From Caballeronia mineralivorans PML1(12) (GTDB lineage Bacteria > Pseudomonadota > Gammaproteobacteria > Burkholderiales > Burkholderiaceae), in NCBI RefSeq assembly GCF_001028175.1, contig NZ_AEJF01000062.1, forward strand, positions 1-64,000: a stretch of 64,000 nt of DNA, in the 5' to 3' direction. The notes under the pieces were generated by a model. That model had not been told where the DNA came from. It worked only from the letters and a program-made list of their open reading frames with translations, and did not search any database. Numbering within the stretch: position 1 is the first letter of the stretch; every line of letters begins with the position of its first letter. The position numbers and the translations under genes are program-made. Positions 26,354 to 37,098 of this stretch are shown here, in pieces.

Positions 26354-29300
26354 GTGTCGCCGCGGAGCGTCCGCCCGACGGCGGCCCACCCTCTGGCTGG
26401 ACCGCTTCAAAGCGCGTTTGGTCGAAACGGTGTAGTGGTATCTTTCACCATCGAAGCACCTCGAACCGAGGCCCCTGGAGTGAGCGAAACTACAACATCA
26501 ACGGTGCCGCCGGAGAGCAATGACGGGCCGGACGCAGCCCATCGCTCGAGTTCGCTGGATTTTCCGGTGGTCGGGATCGGTGCGTCCGCAGGGGGCGTGC
26601 AGGCGCTGCTGCGCTTCTTCGAGAACGCGCCGGCCGACATGGGCATGGCGTTCGTCGTGGTGCTGCATCTGTCGGCGAAGCATGTCAGCAGCGCGGACAA
26701 GGTCCTGCAGCACGTGACCCGCATGCGCGTGTCGCAGGTCAGTGGGCCAACGCCGATAGAAGCGAACCACGTCTACGTCATCGCGCCGGGCAAGAGCCTG
26801 ACGATGACGGATGGTTATCTAAACGCGCGCAACGCCGAGCCCATGGCGGGCCGGCCGGTCACCATCGACCGGTTCTTCAGGAGCCTGGCCGAGGCGCATG
26901 GCCAGCACGCGATGTGCATCGTGATGTCCGGGACGGGCAGCGATGGCGCAGTCGGTATTGCCAGCGTGAAGGAGCGCGGCGGCGTGACGCTGGCGCAGGA
27001 GCCGAACGACGCCGAATACGCCGAGATGCCGCAGAACGCGATCCTGACTGACCAGGTCGACCTGGTCATGCCCGTGGTGGAGATGCCGCAACGGCTGCTG
27101 GATATATGGAATAACGCCAAGCGCATCGCGCTGCCCGAACTGGAACCTGCTTCGCTTGTGACGAACGAGCGGGCCGACCGCCACAGCGAAGCTGAACTCG
27201 CATTGCAAGCCATTCTGTCGACCTTGCGCGTCCGCACCGGTCACGATTTCCGTTTCTACAAGCGAGCGACTATGTTGCGCCGGATCGAGCGGCGCCTGCA
27301 GGTCAACGGCGTACCGGACCTCATTGCTTACCGCGACCTGCTGCGGGATAACCCGCGCGAAACTGGCGCTTTGCTCAAAGACATGCTGATCGGCGTGACC
27401 AGTTTTTTCCGCGACAGAGAAGCGTTCGAGTCACTCGAACGCGACGTGCTGCCGGCGCTGTTCCACGGCAAGACCGAGGGCGATCAGGTGCGCGCGTGGG
27501 TCGCGGGGTGTTCATCGGGCGAAGAAGCGTATTCGCTTGCCATGCTGTTGTGCGAGCAGCGCGAAGCCTTGCGTTCCACCGTCAACATCCAGGTGTTCGC
27601 CACCGACATAGACGAAAGCGCCGTCGCACGGGCACGGGCCGGACTGTACCCCGAGTCGATCATGACTGATGTCCGCCCCGCCATGTTGCGGCAATTTTTC
27701 GTCAAGACCGACTCGCGCTACGAGGTGGTGAAAAGCGTGCGCGAAAAGATCCTGTTCGCCATGCACAACGTGCTGCGCGATCCGCCATTTTCTCGGCTCG
27801 ACCTGGTCTCCTGCCGCAATCTCCTGATCTATCTGGATCGCGGCGTGCAGAACCAGGTGCTGGAGATGTTCCACTACGCGTTGTACCCCAACGGGTATCT
27901 GTTCCTGGGCAGTTCGGAATCAGCGGACTCGGTCGAAGACCTGTTCAGCGTGGTCGACAAGAAGAACCGCGTGTATCGGGCGAAGTCGGCGAAGCTGCCG
28001 AACCGCCCGTCGCTGAGCTCACCGTCGTTGCTGATGCAAGGGCGTTATACGCATGACGACGAGGCGGGGTCCGCGTTGGTTCCGGGGCGCCGCAATTTCT
28101 CGTTCAGCGCGTTACACCAGCGTGTGCTCGAGCAATATGCGCCGCCCAGCGTGATCGTCAATCGCGACTCGAAGATCGTGCATATGTCGGACAACGCGGG
28201 ACGTTTCCTGCGTTATGTCGGCGGCGAGCCTTCCAGCAACATGATCGCCGTCGTGCTGCCCGAGTTGCGGCTCGACCTGCGTACGGCCTTGTTCCAGGCA
28301 GCGCAGACAGGCAATAGCGTGGAGGCGCGGCGAGTGAAGCTGCAGCGCGACGGTCACCCGTCCTACGTGAACATGACCGTGCGCCCCTTCCACGACGCCG
28401 CCGCCGACGCCGACTTTCTCCTCGTCTTGTTCGACGAGGTCCAGGAAGCGATGACGGAAACCAAGGTGGTCGCGGAGCATCCGGCGGGCAATGACACCGT
28501 GATGCAGCAACTCGAACAAGAGCTGCATTCGAGCAAGGAACAACTGCAGACTACGATCGAGCAATATGAAACGTCGACGGAAGAGTTGAAGGCGTCGAAT
28601 GAAGAATTGCAGGCGATCAACGAAGAGTTGAGATCGGCGACGGAAGAACTCGAAACCAGCAAGGAAGAGCTGCAATCGGTCAACGAGGAACTCATCACGG
28701 TCAACGCGGAGCTGCAGGCGAAGATAGAGGAGACCGGCAAGGCCAATGACGACTTGCAGAACCTGATCACGTCTACCGACATTGCGACCATTTTTGTCGA
28801 CCGCGCGATGTGCATCAAACGCTATACGCCGAGCGCGGCGACGGTGTTCAACGTGATAGGCGCGGATGTCGGGCGCTCGCTGTTCGACATCACGCACCGG
28901 CTGGTCTATCCGGAACTCGCCGACGACGTAAGCGCGACGTTCCAGTCGCTGCGCCTGACCGAGCGCGAAGTCGCCACCACCGACGGCCGCTGGTTTTTCG
29001 CTCGCGTGCTGCCTTACCGGACGGCGGACGATCGTATCGACGGCGCGGTGCTGAGCCTCGTCGAAACCACGGCGCGCCGTCGCGCGGAGGCGAGTGTGCG
29101 TGCAGGCGAAGAACGTCTGAGACTCGCGGCGCAGACGACCAACGACTTCGCGATCATCGTGCAGGACCCCGAAGGCTGCATCGTCAGCTGGAATGCCGGG
29201 GCCGAACGCGTGTTCGGTTATAGCGAAGACGAAGCTGTCGGGCAGAACATCGACGTGATCTTTATGGCGGAGGATCGGGAACAGCACATGGCGGCGCACG

Positions 29301-30670
29301 AACGCGAGGCCGCGCAACATGACGGCCGCGCCGACGACGATCGCTGGCATGTCGCGAAGGGCGGCCGCAAGGTGTATTGCAGCGGCGTGGTGACACCGCT
29401 GTCCGATCCGAAATTCACGGGCTTCGTGAAGATCGTGCGGGACCTGACGGATCGCAAGACGCAGGAAGATGCGCGTCAGTCGCAACTCGCTGAGGAGCGC
29501 GCGGTGCGGGCGCAAGCGGAGGCGGCGAACCGGCTCAAGGACGACTTCCTCGCCGTGCTCTCGCATGAGTTGAAGCACCCGCTCAACCTGATTCATGTGA
29601 AGGCGGAGATGTTGCCGCGGATACCCGAGGCACGTGGCGTACCCGCTATTCAGCTCGCGGCGGACGCTATTCAGCGGGCCGTGCTCGCGCAGGCAAAGAT
29701 TATCGACGACCTGCTGGATCTGTCGCGCGTGCGCACCGGCAAGCTGGCGTTGAACCTTGCGATGGGCGACGTCGCGCACATGCTGAGGACCATTGCCGAC
29801 GCGATCGAGGCGGACGCGGCATCGAGAGGCATCGTGCTGTCGTTCGAAGGGCTGGAGGAACCGATATGGACCAAGGTCGATCCCGTACGCTTCGATCAGA
29901 TCGTGTGGAACCTGCTGAGCAACGCGCTGAAGTTTACGCCGCGGGGCGGTTCGGTTTCGGTTCTCCTCACGCACGACGAGGACGAGTTGCGTATCGATGT
30001 AACGGATACCGGGATGGGGATCGAAGCGCCGCTATTGCCGCATATCTTCGAGATGTTCTCCCAGGGAAGCGAAGCGCGTCGGAAGACGGGCGGTGGCATG
30101 GGCATCGGCCTGGCGCTCGTCAAGCAACTCGTGGAGATGCATGCGGGACGCGTGCTTGCGCACTCGGACGGTCCAGGGCACGGCACTCGGATGAGCGTCT
30201 GGCTGCCGCTGGTCGACGGCCGGCCGGCGGGGGAGCAGACGCAAGAAGAGCGTACCGGGTCGCTTGCCGGCGTGCGTTTGCTCGTTGTCGACGACGACTC
30301 CGAGACCGCGAGTGCATTTGCGGCCTTGCTGCAGCTCGAAGGCGCGCTGGCCGCCACCGCGCACAACGGCAAGGAAGCACTCGCGCTGCTCGAACGCAAC
30401 CACGTGGACCTGCTGGTCTGCGACATCAGCATGCCGGGCATGGACGGCTATGAACTCATCGCTCAGGTGCGTGCAAATCCCCGGCTGGGCCTGTTGCCTG
30501 CTATCGCGTTGACAGGCTACACCGCAGGCGCCGACGATCAACGCGCACGCGCGTCGGGCTTCGACCTGACGCTCACCAAGCCGGTGTCGCTCGACACGCT
30601 GATTGCCGCCGCCGAGCAGGTGTTCTTCTGGCGCGGGGCACATGGCGGCGGCACGCATGAACATGGCTGA
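26354..30670 (+). CDS. CheB-CheR-PAS hybrid histidine kinase
   Basis: This 1438-residue cytoplasmic protein joins a CheB methylesterase domain (about 70-245; GASAGG serine, LHLSAKH, GTGSDGA), a CheR methyltransferase domain (about 289-543), a PAS domain (about 594-700), a long Glu/Leu-rich coiled coil (about 719-802), two more PAS domains (to about 1032), HisKA with SHELKHPLN (about 1064), HATPase (1168-1288) and a receiver domain with phospho-acceptor Asp near 1357. Such fusions link receptor-style methylation to two-component signalling; targets are mostly unknown. No chemoreceptor or separate che genes are nearby. The GTG start at 26354 is uncertain; GTGs near 26431 and 26480 would still retain all domains. 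Confidence 0.9.
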   Translation: MSPRSVRPTAAHPLAGPLQSAFGRNGVVVSFTIEAPRTEAPGVSETTTSTVPPESNDGPDAAHRSSSLDFPVVGIGASAGGVQALLRFFENAPADMGMAFVVVLHLSAKHVSSADKVLQHVTRMRVSQVSGPTPIEANHVYVIAPGKSLTMTDGYLNARNAEPMAGRPVTIDRFFRSLAEAHGQHAMCIVMSGTGSDGAVGIASVKERGGVTLAQEPNDAEYAEMPQNAILTDQVDLVMPVVEMPQRLLDIWNNAKRIALPELEPASLVTNERADRHSEAELALQAILSTLRVRTGHDFRFYKRATMLRRIERRLQVNGVPDLIAYRDLLRDNPRETGALLKDMLIGVTSFFRDREAFESLERDVLPALFHGKTEGDQVRAWVAGCSSGEEAYSLAMLLCEQREALRSTVNIQVFATDIDESAVARARAGLYPESIMTDVRPAMLRQFFVKTDSRYEVVKSVREKILFAMHNVLRDPPFSRLDLVSCRNLLIYLDRGVQNQVLEMFHYALYPNGYLFLGSSESADSVEDLFSVVDKKNRVYRAKSAKLPNRPSLSSPSLLMQGRYTHDDEAGSALVPGRRNFSFSALHQRVLEQYAPPSVIVNRDSKIVHMSDNAGRFLRYVGGEPSSNMIAVVLPELRLDLRTALFQAAQTGNSVEARRVKLQRDGHPSYVNMTVRPFHDAAADADFLLVLFDEVQEAMTETKVVAEHPAGNDTVMQQLEQELHSSKEQLQTTIEQYETSTEELKASNEELQAINEELRSATEELETSKEELQSVNEELITVNAELQAKIEETGKANDDLQNLITSTDIATIFVDRAMCIKRYTPSAATVFNVIGADVGRSLFDITHRLVYPELADDVSATFQSLRLTEREVATTDGRWFFARVLPYRTADDRIDGAVLSLVETTARRRAEASVRAGEERLRLAAQTTNDFAIIVQDPEGCIVSWNAGAERVFGYSEDEAVGQNIDVIFMAEDREQHMAAHEREAAQHDGRADDDRWHVAKGGRKVYCSGVVTPLSDPKFTGFVKIVRDLTDRKTQEDARQSQLAEERAVRAQAEAANRLKDDFLAVLSHELKHPLNLIHVKAEMLPRIPEARGVPAIQLAADAIQRAVLAQAKIIDDLLDLSRVRTGKLALNLAMGDVAHMLRTIADAIEADAASRGIVLSFEGLEEPIWTKVDPVRFDQIVWNLLSNALKFTPRGGSVSVLLTHDEDELRIDVTDTGMGIEAPLLPHIFEMFSQGSEARRKTGGGMGIGLALVKQLVEMHAGRVLAHSDGPGHGTRMSVWLPLVDGRPAGEQTQEERTGSLAGVRLLVVDDDSETASAFAALLQLEGALAATAHNGKEALALLERNHVDLLVCDISMPGMDGYELIAQVRANPRLGLLPAIALTGYTAGADDQRARASGFDLTLTKPVSLDTLIAAAEQVFFWRGAHGGGTHEHG

Positions 30671-30714
30671 AGGTACAAACGCGTTGTTGCCCGATGTCTT
30701 CTGACTGAGCGCTT

Positions 30715-31821
30715 TCAGCCAGCGGCTCCAGCGAGCAGCGTGCGGCAATGACGTGCGATCTGCCGTTCTTCCTGCGTCTCGATCACCTCGAATTGAACAT
30801 CGAGAAATTCGAGTCCTTCGCAGATGCGTTCACGCACAGTCTGCGCATGCTCGCCGATACCCCCGGTGAACACGACCCTGTCGAGACCGCCCATCAACGC
30901 GGCATAGGCGCCGATCGTCTTGCGTACCGCGGTGCAGAAGATATCGATGGCGAGCTCCGCATCTGCGTCGTTGCGTTGCAGAAGCGTCTGCATGTCGTCG
31001 TTCGAATCGGAGAGGCCCTTGAGACCGCTTTCGTGATTGATCAGATGTTCGAGCGCATCGGCATCCAGGGAACCGGTCCGCATGAGATACACGGACACGC
31101 CGGGGTCGAGGTCGCCGGTGCGGGTTGCCATCGGAATGCCGCCAGTGGGTGTGAGCCCCATGGTCGTATCGATGGAGCGGCCATCGCGGATCGCGCAAAG
31201 GCTGGCGCCGCTGCCAAGATGCGCGACCACGAGGCGCGGGGGAAGATCGCTGCCGAGCGTTGAGACGATGGACTCGTACGAGAGGCCATGGAAACCGTAT
31301 CGAACGAGACCTTCGTCAGCGTAGTGTTTCGGCAGCGCGAGGTGAGTGGCCCGCGTGGGCATGGTCTGGTGGAACGCGGTGTCGAGGCAGGCGTAATGCG
31401 GCACGTCGCTAAAGATTTGCTGTGCCTGATCGAGCAGTTCAAGTGCCTGAGGCAGATGCAACGGTGCGAATGGCACCGCATCGCGTAAGGTCTGCTTGAC
31501 CTCGGTTGTGATGAGCGTGTGTGCAGTCAGATGCGGACCGCCATGCACCACACGATGACCCACCGCGGCCAGAGGCTGGTCGAGATGCTCGTGCAGCGTG
31601 TCCGCCACGCGCCGCAACGCGTCGTGTTGCGACTCCATCACGTGGCTTTGCTTCACATCGATAACACCATCCGACGAGCGCATGGTGAGCGAGCCATCGT
31701 CGCGGCCGATGCCCTTCGCGCTGCCGGTCAGCCACGCGGTTTCGTCGCCGCTGTCCGGCACATACACGCCGAATTTAAGCGACGACGAGCCGCTGTTCAG
31801 CACCAGGATACCCAGTGTCAT
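30715..31821 (-). CDS. ackA: Acetate kinase
   Basis: Acetate kinase interconverts acetyl phosphate plus ADP with acetate plus ATP. The 368-residue protein begins MTLGILVLNSGSSSLKF and contains the VGHRVVHGG, HLGSGAS and GGIGEHA signatures. It lies four bases downstream of the phosphoketolase gene on the same strand, so it converts acetyl phosphate made by that enzyme to ATP. The start at 31821 matches the family; the longer frame overlaps xfp. Confidence 0.95.
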   Translation of the reverse strand: MTLGILVLNSGSSSLKFGVYVPDSGDETAWLTGSAKGIGRDDGSLTMRSSDGVIDVKQSHVMESQHDALRRVADTLHEHLDQPLAAVGHRVVHGGPHLTAHTLITTEVKQTLRDAVPFAPLHLPQALELLDQAQQIFSDVPHYACLDTAFHQTMPTRATHLALPKHYADEGLVRYGFHGLSYESIVSTLGSDLPPRLVVAHLGSGASLCAIRDGRSIDTTMGLTPTGGIPMATRTGDLDPGVSVYLMRTGSLDADALEHLINHESGLKGLSDSNDDMQTLLQRNDADAELAIDIFCTAVRKTIGAYAALMGGLDRVVFTGGIGEHAQTVRERICEGLEFLDVQFEVIETQEERQIARHCRTLLAGAAG

Positions 31822-31825
31822 GGTC

Positions 31826-34213
31826 TCAGCCTTTCCATGCCCAGTTGCGGATTTCATCGCGGTCGATGCCTTCCGCATGCGCGTAAGCGATGCTGTCGTT
31901 GATCTGGTCCTTGAGCCAGTTCTTCGTATGCGCGCCGGTATCGCGAAGCCGCGGGACACGATCGATCACGTCGATACACAGCGAAAACCGGTCGACCTGA
32001 TTGATGATCGCGAGCTCGAACGGCGTATTGATGTTGCCGCGTTCGCGATAGCCATGCACGTGCATGTTCTCGTGATTCGTGCGGTTGTACGTGAGCTTGT
32101 GAACCAGCGACGGATACGAGTGGAAGTTGAAGATGACCGGTTTCTCACGCGAGAAAATGGAGTCGAAATCGCGGCTGGATAACCCGTGCGGATGATCGGT
32201 GTCGGGCATCAGGCGGAACAGGTCCACCACGTTCACAAAGCGGATCTTGAGATCGGGGAAACGTTCCTTCAGGATCTCGACCGCGGCGAGCGATTCCATT
32301 GTCGCTATATCGCCGGCGCAAGCCATGACTACGTCCGGTTCGCTGTTCTGGTCCGTCGATGCCCAGTCCCAGATGCCGATACCCTTGGCGCAGTGCGCAA
32401 GCGCATGCTCCATGTCGAGGTACTGCAAGTGCGGCTGCTTGTCCGCGACGATCACGTTGATGTAGTCGCGCGAGCGCAGGCAATGATCCATTACGCTCAG
32501 CAGGCAGTTGGCATCGGGCGGCAAATAAATGCGCACGACTTCGGGACTCTTGTTCGTGACGACATCGAGGAAACCCGGGTCTTGGTGCGTGAAACCGTTG
32601 TGATCCTGACGCCATACCAGCGAGGTAATCAGCAGGTTCACCGAAGGCACCGGAGCACGCCAGTCGAGTTCCTTCTTCGCTTTCTCCAGCCACTTGGCGT
32701 GCTGGTTGAACATGGAATCGATCACATGCACGAACGCTTCATAGGTCGCGAGCAGCCCGTGCCGGCCCGTGAGCACGTACCCTTCGAACCAGCCTTCCAG
32801 CGTGTGTTCGCTGAGCATTTCCATCACGCGGCCATCAGGCGATAACGCGCCGCCGTCGCTGTCTTCCGGCTTGATCTCGGCAATCCAGCGTTTGCCCGAT
32901 GCGTCATACACGCCATCGAGTTTGTTGCTGGCGGTTTCATCGGGACCGAACAGCTTGAAGGTGCTCATGTTGCGTTTGATGACGTCGCGCAGCCAGCTCG
33001 CAAGCACCGCGGTGGGTGACTGATACGTGCTGGCGGGATCGTTGACATCGAACGCGTAGTCGCGAATGTCGGGCAGATCCAGCGAGTGCCTGAGCCGGCC
33101 GCCATTCGCATGCGGATTGGCGCTGATGCGGCGGTCGCCCTTCGGCGCGATCTCTCTGAGTTCTTCAATCAGCGTGCCGTTCTCGTCGAAGAGTTCTTCG
33201 GGCTTGTAGCTGCGCATCCACGCTTCCACGACCTTCAGGCTCTTCGCGCTGGTCACCGGATCGAGCACCGGGACCTGATGCGCGCGCCAGAAATCTTCGA
33301 CCTTGTGACCGTCGACCTCCTTCGGGCCGGTCCAGCCCTTGGGCGAACGCAACACGATCATCGGCCAGCGCGGACGTGTGGTGTCGCCGGTAGAACGCGC
33401 ATGAGCCTGAATTGCACGAATCTCGCCGATACAAGTCTCCAGCGTCTCTGCCATCAGTTGATGCATGACGGCGGGATCATGGCCCGACACGAAGTGAGGC
33501 TTATAACCGTAGCCCGTCATCAATGCTTCGAGTTCTTTTTCGGGAATGCGCGCGAGGATGGTCGGGTTCGCGATCTTGTAGCCGTTCAGATGCAGGATGG
33601 GCAGCACGGCACCGTCCACCACCGGGTTCAGGAACTTGTTCGAATGCCATGAGGTGGCGAGCGGGCCGGTCTCGGCTTCGCCGTCGCCGACCATCACAGC
33701 CACGATCAGGTCGGGGTTGTCGAACGCCGCGCCGAATCCATGCGAGAGGCTGTAGCCGAGCTCGCCGCCTTCGTGTATCGATCCCGGCGTTTCGGGGGTG
33801 CAATGCGAACCAATGCCGCCCGGCGATGAAAACGATCGGAACAAGCGCAGCATGCCGGTTTCGTCGGCGCTGCGATCCGGATAGACCTCGGAGTAATAAC
33901 CTTCCAGGTACGAGTTCGATAAGGTTGCAGGTGCGCCATGCCCCGGGCCGGAGATGAACATGACGTTCAGGTCGTCCCGCATGATCAGGCGGTTCAGGTG
34001 CACCCACGTGAACGACTGGCCGGGGTCCGATCCCCAATGTCCCAGCAAGCGGCGCTTGATGTGTTCCGTTTTCAGCGGTTCGCGCAGGAGGGGATTGGCG
34101 CGTAGATAGATCATGCCGACCGACAGGTAATTGCAAGCGCGCCAGTAAGCATCGATCTTGCGCAATTCGTCGGGGGAAAGGCGAGGGGAGCTGGAAGTTG
34201 CCTGTGTGTCCAT
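31826..34213 (-). CDS. xfp: Xylulose-5-phosphate/fructose-6-phosphate phosphoketolase
   Basis: This thiamine-diphosphate enzyme splits xylulose 5-phosphate or fructose 6-phosphate into acetyl phosphate and a triose or tetrose phosphate. The 795-residue length and motifs [55 protein letters not shown] and the C-terminal [16 protein letters not shown] are those of bacterial phosphoketolases. With ackA it forms a two-gene bypass to acetate that avoids pyruvate decarboxylation. No pta gene is present. Confidence 0.96.
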   Translation of the reverse strand: MDTQATSSSPRLSPDELRKIDAYWRACNYLSVGMIYLRANPLLREPLKTEHIKRRLLGHWGSDPGQSFTWVHLNRLIMRDDLNVMFISGPGHGAPATLSNSYLEGYYSEVYPDRSADETGMLRLFRSFSSPGGIGSHCTPETPGSIHEGGELGYSLSHGFGAAFDNPDLIVAVMVGDGEAETGPLATSWHSNKFLNPVVDGAVLPILHLNGYKIANPTILARIPEKELEALMTGYGYKPHFVSGHDPAVMHQLMAETLETCIGEIRAIQAHARSTGDTTRPRWPMIVLRSPKGWTGPKEVDGHKVEDFWRAHQVPVLDPVTSAKSLKVVEAWMRSYKPEELFDENGTLIEELREIAPKGDRRISANPHANGGRLRHSLDLPDIRDYAFDVNDPASTYQSPTAVLASWLRDVIKRNMSTFKLFGPDETASNKLDGVYDASGKRWIAEIKPEDSDGGALSPDGRVMEMLSEHTLEGWFEGYVLTGRHGLLATYEAFVHVIDSMFNQHAKWLEKAKKELDWRAPVPSVNLLITSLVWRQDHNGFTHQDPGFLDVVTNKSPEVVRIYLPPDANCLLSVMDHCLRSRDYINVIVADKQPHLQYLDMEHALAHCAKGIGIWDWASTDQNSEPDVVMACAGDIATMESLAAVEILKERFPDLKIRFVNVVDLFRLMPDTDHPHGLSSRDFDSIFSREKPVIFNFHSYPSLVHKLTYNRTNHENMHVHGYRERGNINTPFELAIINQVDRFSLCIDVIDRVPRLRDTGAHTKNWLKDQINDSIAYAHAEGIDRDEIRNWAWKG

Positions 34214-34429
34214 GTCGTGTCCGTTGTATCCGTTGGGTGGAAGGGCGGTGTCACTCGATGCGGGTCACTGTCACTTGTGGTGAGGCATGCGTCCATTGTG
34301 CCGCGTGTGGCGGAATCACGGTCAGCTTCGACCATGACATGGATCAAAGGCAATGCTATGACTTGCCGCCGACGGTACGAAGCTGCAGCGCGGTGTTCCA
34401 GTCGATCGCACTATGCGATGCAATTACCC

Positions 34430-35350
34430 TCACGCCGCGATCCGGTCGAACGATGCCGACCCGCCGCGCACGGATTCGAGAATGAGCGCTGCGAGCTGCT
34501 GCACTGGCGGCGTCGAGGTGACCGATGCGCGCACCAGCGAAAGCGGCACCGACGGCAGCGCGGGCAAGCCGATGTCGCGGCCGTCGAACGCGCTCACCGA
34601 GGCGGGCAAGCCATAGCGGGTGCGCACGGTAAGGCCCAATCCGGCAGCGGCGGCAGCCCACAAACCGGAGAGACTCGGGCTCGTAAAAGCCACCCGCCAA
34701 GGGATATTTGCGCGGTCGAGCGCCTCGGTTGCTGTGCTGAAAAACAGGCAGGCCCGGTCGAACGCCACCAGCGGCACCGGCTCTGCCCTATCAGGATTCC
34801 ACGGCAGGGTCGATGAACCGATCCAGCACATGGCAGGCCTGGCGATTTGCTCACGGCGGACCCCGTTTCGAAGCTCCGGCGCCGAAGCGACGGAATCGTC
34901 CCAGACCAGGGCGAGGTCGAGGTCGTTCGTATCGATGCGGCCGAGCAGTTCCGTATTGCGCGCCACCCGCGCCTCGATCCGCACCTTCGGATGCGCGCGC
35001 GAGAAACGGCCCAGTATGTCGGGCAGCATCACTTCGCCAAAATCTTCCTGTAGCCCGAGCCGGATCCAGCCTTCGAGGTCGGGGCCGCGCATGGCCACGG
35101 CGGCTTCGTCGTTGAGATCGACCAGCCGGCGCGCGAACCGGAGCATGGTTTCGCCAGCTTCGGTCAGCGCCAGGTTGCGCCCGGCTTTCTTGAACAGCGG
35201 CGCGCCCGATTGCTCCTCCAGCTTCTTGATCTGTGCGCTCACGGCCGACGTCGAGCGCCCGACGCGGTCCGCCGCTTTCGCGAAGCTTCCCAGCTCCATG
35301 CCGACCACGAAGGTCCGCAATGACGCGACATCGAAATTGGTTTGCGACAT
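34430..35350 (-). CDS. LysR-family regulator
   Basis: This 306-residue protein has a winged helix-turn-helix (about 8-65; SFAKAADRVGRSTSAVSAQIKKLE) and a LysR substrate-binding domain. The ATG at 35350 (MSQTNFD) matches the family, while the longer open frame extends into the divergent MFS gene. It is transcribed divergently from the transporter at 35459, about 108 bases away, and probably controls it. Confidence 0.88.
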   Translation of the reverse strand: MSQTNFDVASLRTFVVGMELGSFAKAADRVGRSTSAVSAQIKKLEEQSGAPLFKKAGRNLALTEAGETMLRFARRLVDLNDEAAVAMRGPDLEGWIRLGLQEDFGEVMLPDILGRFSRAHPKVRIEARVARNTELLGRIDTNDLDLALVWDDSVASAPELRNGVRREQIARPAMCWIGSSTLPWNPDRAEPVPLVAFDRACLFFSTATEALDRANIPWRVAFTSPSLSGLWAAAAAGLGLTVRTRYGLPASVSAFDGRDIGLPALPSVPLSLVRASVTSTPPVQQLAALILESVRGGSASFDRIAA

Positions 35351-35458
35351 GGTTGATCGTCCTGTTTTATAGAATTGTTGTTTCGATATTACTTGATATT
35401 CAGGACAATCATAAAGCGCGACACTGGCTCCGTCAAAGGCATTCAAGAGAGAAAAAGC

Positions 35459-36727
35459 ATGGAAACTCAATGCGCAGTCCCCTTGCCGGCAACGGTGCGC
35501 CGCGAACTGGGCGCTTCCCATCGATGGAAAGTGCTGGGCGTCGGCGTGGCCGCGAACGTCAGCTTTTCGGCCGCTGCCGCAGGCATTCCCACGACCGCCG
35601 TGTGGCTGCGGGCGGACTATCACCTCGGCAACGCAGCACTCGGGCTGGCGCTTGGCGCAATGGGGCTGGGCGTCGCGCTGTCGGAATTGCCGTGGGGCGT
35701 CGCGACCGACCGCTGGGGTGACCGGCCAATCTTGCTGACGGGATTGGCCACCACCGCTGCCGCGCTGTTCGCGATGATGCTGTTCGTCGTGCCGTCGCAC
35801 GCGGCTGTCCCCGGCTTGTTGTGGCTGGTGATGTCGATGTGCCTGGTCGGGCTGGTTGGCGGAAGCGTGAACGGATCGAGCGGACGCGCGGTCATGCGCT
35901 GGTTTCAGGAAGGCGAGCGCGGTCTGGCGATGAGCATCCGTCAGACTGCCGTGCCGCTGGGCGGCGGCCTGGGTGCGTTAATCCTGCCCTGGCTTGTGTC
36001 CACGGGCGGGTTTCGCCCGGTCTATGGGGTCCTGGCGGCCATGTGCGCGGTGTCGGGTCTGCTCGCGTGGCAATGGTTGCACGAGCCGCCGGAGGCGCCC
36101 GTTGCGGCTCATCCAGGTCCGCGTGTTCCGCCCGCGCCCGCAGTCGGTCCGCTGCGTGACCGGATGATCTGGCGCGTCGTGCTGGGCATCGCCATCTTGG
36201 CCATTCCGCAGTTCGCGGTGCTGAGCTTCGCCACGGTGTTCCTGCATGACTTCGGGCATGTCGGCATAACAGGCATTACCGCCACGATGGTCGCAGTGCA
36301 GCTCGGCGCGATGGTCATGCGCGTGGGGAGCGGGCGGTTCACCGACAAGCGTGGCAACCGGCGTGCTTATCTGCGAGGGTCGACGCTGGTTGCGGTCGCT
36401 TCATTCGCGGTGCTGGCAACTGCGGTGGGCTCGGGTCATCGGTTACCAGAAGCGTGGCTCATTTCTGTCGTCGTCTTTGCCGGGATCTGCGTGTCCGCGT
36501 GGCATGGCGTGGCCTATACCGAACTCGCGACGATGGCCGGCAAGGAGCGCGCGGGTACGGCGCTCGGGATGGCGAATACGGCCGTGTATTTCGGCTTTTT
36601 CCTGACGCCGCTGTGCATTCCGCATCTGCTCGCGATCGGGTCTTGGGGCGTCGTCTGGCTCGTTGCTGCGGGTTGCGCGCTGTTTGCTTATCCGCTGTTT
36701 CCGAAGCCGGTGGCGCGGGTTGTGTGA
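35459..36727 (+). CDS. MFS transporter
   Basis: This 422-residue protein has about 12 hydrophobic segments and the MFS loop motif GVATDRWGDRP after helix 2. It resembles the CynX/NimT-like uncharacterised permeases. The ATG at 35459 follows AGAGAG; an upstream in-frame extension is AT-rich and not convincing. Divergent to a LysR gene, its substrate is likely a small anion or aromatic acid, but this cannot be fixed. Its stop abuts the convergent ArsR gene with no gap. Confidence 0.87.
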   Translation: METQCAVPLPATVRRELGASHRWKVLGVGVAANVSFSAAAAGIPTTAVWLRADYHLGNAALGLALGAMGLGVALSELPWGVATDRWGDRPILLTGLATTAAALFAMMLFVVPSHAAVPGLLWLVMSMCLVGLVGGSVNGSSGRAVMRWFQEGERGLAMSIRQTAVPLGGGLGALILPWLVSTGGFRPVYGVLAAMCAVSGLLAWQWLHEPPEAPVAAHPGPRVPPAPAVGPLRDRMIWRVVLGIAILAIPQFAVLSFATVFLHDFGHVGITGITATMVAVQLGAMVMRVGSGRFTDKRGNRRAYLRGSTLVAVASFAVLATAVGSGHRLPEAWLISVVVFAGICVSAWHGVAYTELATMAGKERAGTALGMANTAVYFGFFLTPLCIPHLLAIGSWGVVWLVAAGCALFAYPLFPKPVARVV

Positions 36728-37045
36728 TCAGGGGGAGGGCGGTTTATCGTGTCCTTCCACCTTCGTTGGTTCCCATAGCCGACGATACGGATCGAACCAT
36801 TCGCTGGCATCTTTCAACGCCGCGGCGGCGAGCCGGCAAGGACGCCGTTGCGCGTCGCGGTCGCGCACGATCAGTCCGGCATGCTCGAGCACCCTGAGGT
36901 GCTTGGACACGGCAGGGAGCGTCATGTTGAACGGCTCGGCAAGTTCCGACACCGATGCCTCGCCTCGGGCAAGCCGCGCCAGGATGGCGCGCCGGGTCGG
37001 ATCGGCGAGCGCTGCGAAAGTCGAGTTGAGGAGGTCGGAAGTCAC
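36728..37045 (-). CDS. ArsR-family transcriptional repressor
   Basis: This 105-residue winged helix-turn-helix regulator has ALADPTRRAILARLARGEASVSELAEPFNMTLPAVSKHLRVLEHAGLI. It lacks the metal-binding CxC motif of arsenic sensors, so it belongs to the non-metal ArsR subgroup, often paired with an SRPBCC-domain gene that is not seen here. It is convergent with the MFS gene and lies downstream of its own operator-like repeat. Confidence 0.9.
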   Translation of the reverse strand: MTSDLLNSTFAALADPTRRAILARLARGEASVSELAEPFNMTLPAVSKHLRVLEHAGLIVRDRDAQRRPCRLAAAALKDASEWFDPYRRLWEPTKVEGHDKPPSP

Positions 37046-37084
37046 GAGGGTACCTGGCGGTTCGTTGGTTCCGTTAGTGCGTTA

Positions 37085-37098
37085 GTTAGTGCGCTAAC
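37085..37098. promoter_or_regulatory. Operator-like repeat upstream of the ArsR gene
   Basis: GTTAG-TGCG-CTAAC lies 40 bases upstream of the ArsR start, with further GTTAGTGCG copies just before it (from 37073). Short inverted repeats in this place are typical ArsR autoregulatory sites. Confidence 0.45.

Noticed and set aside
28112..29974. 620-residue open frame opposite the CheB-CheR hybrid kinase
   Set aside because: It mirrors conserved kinase and PAS sequence; its composition (Arg/His-rich) is typical of an antisense shadow.
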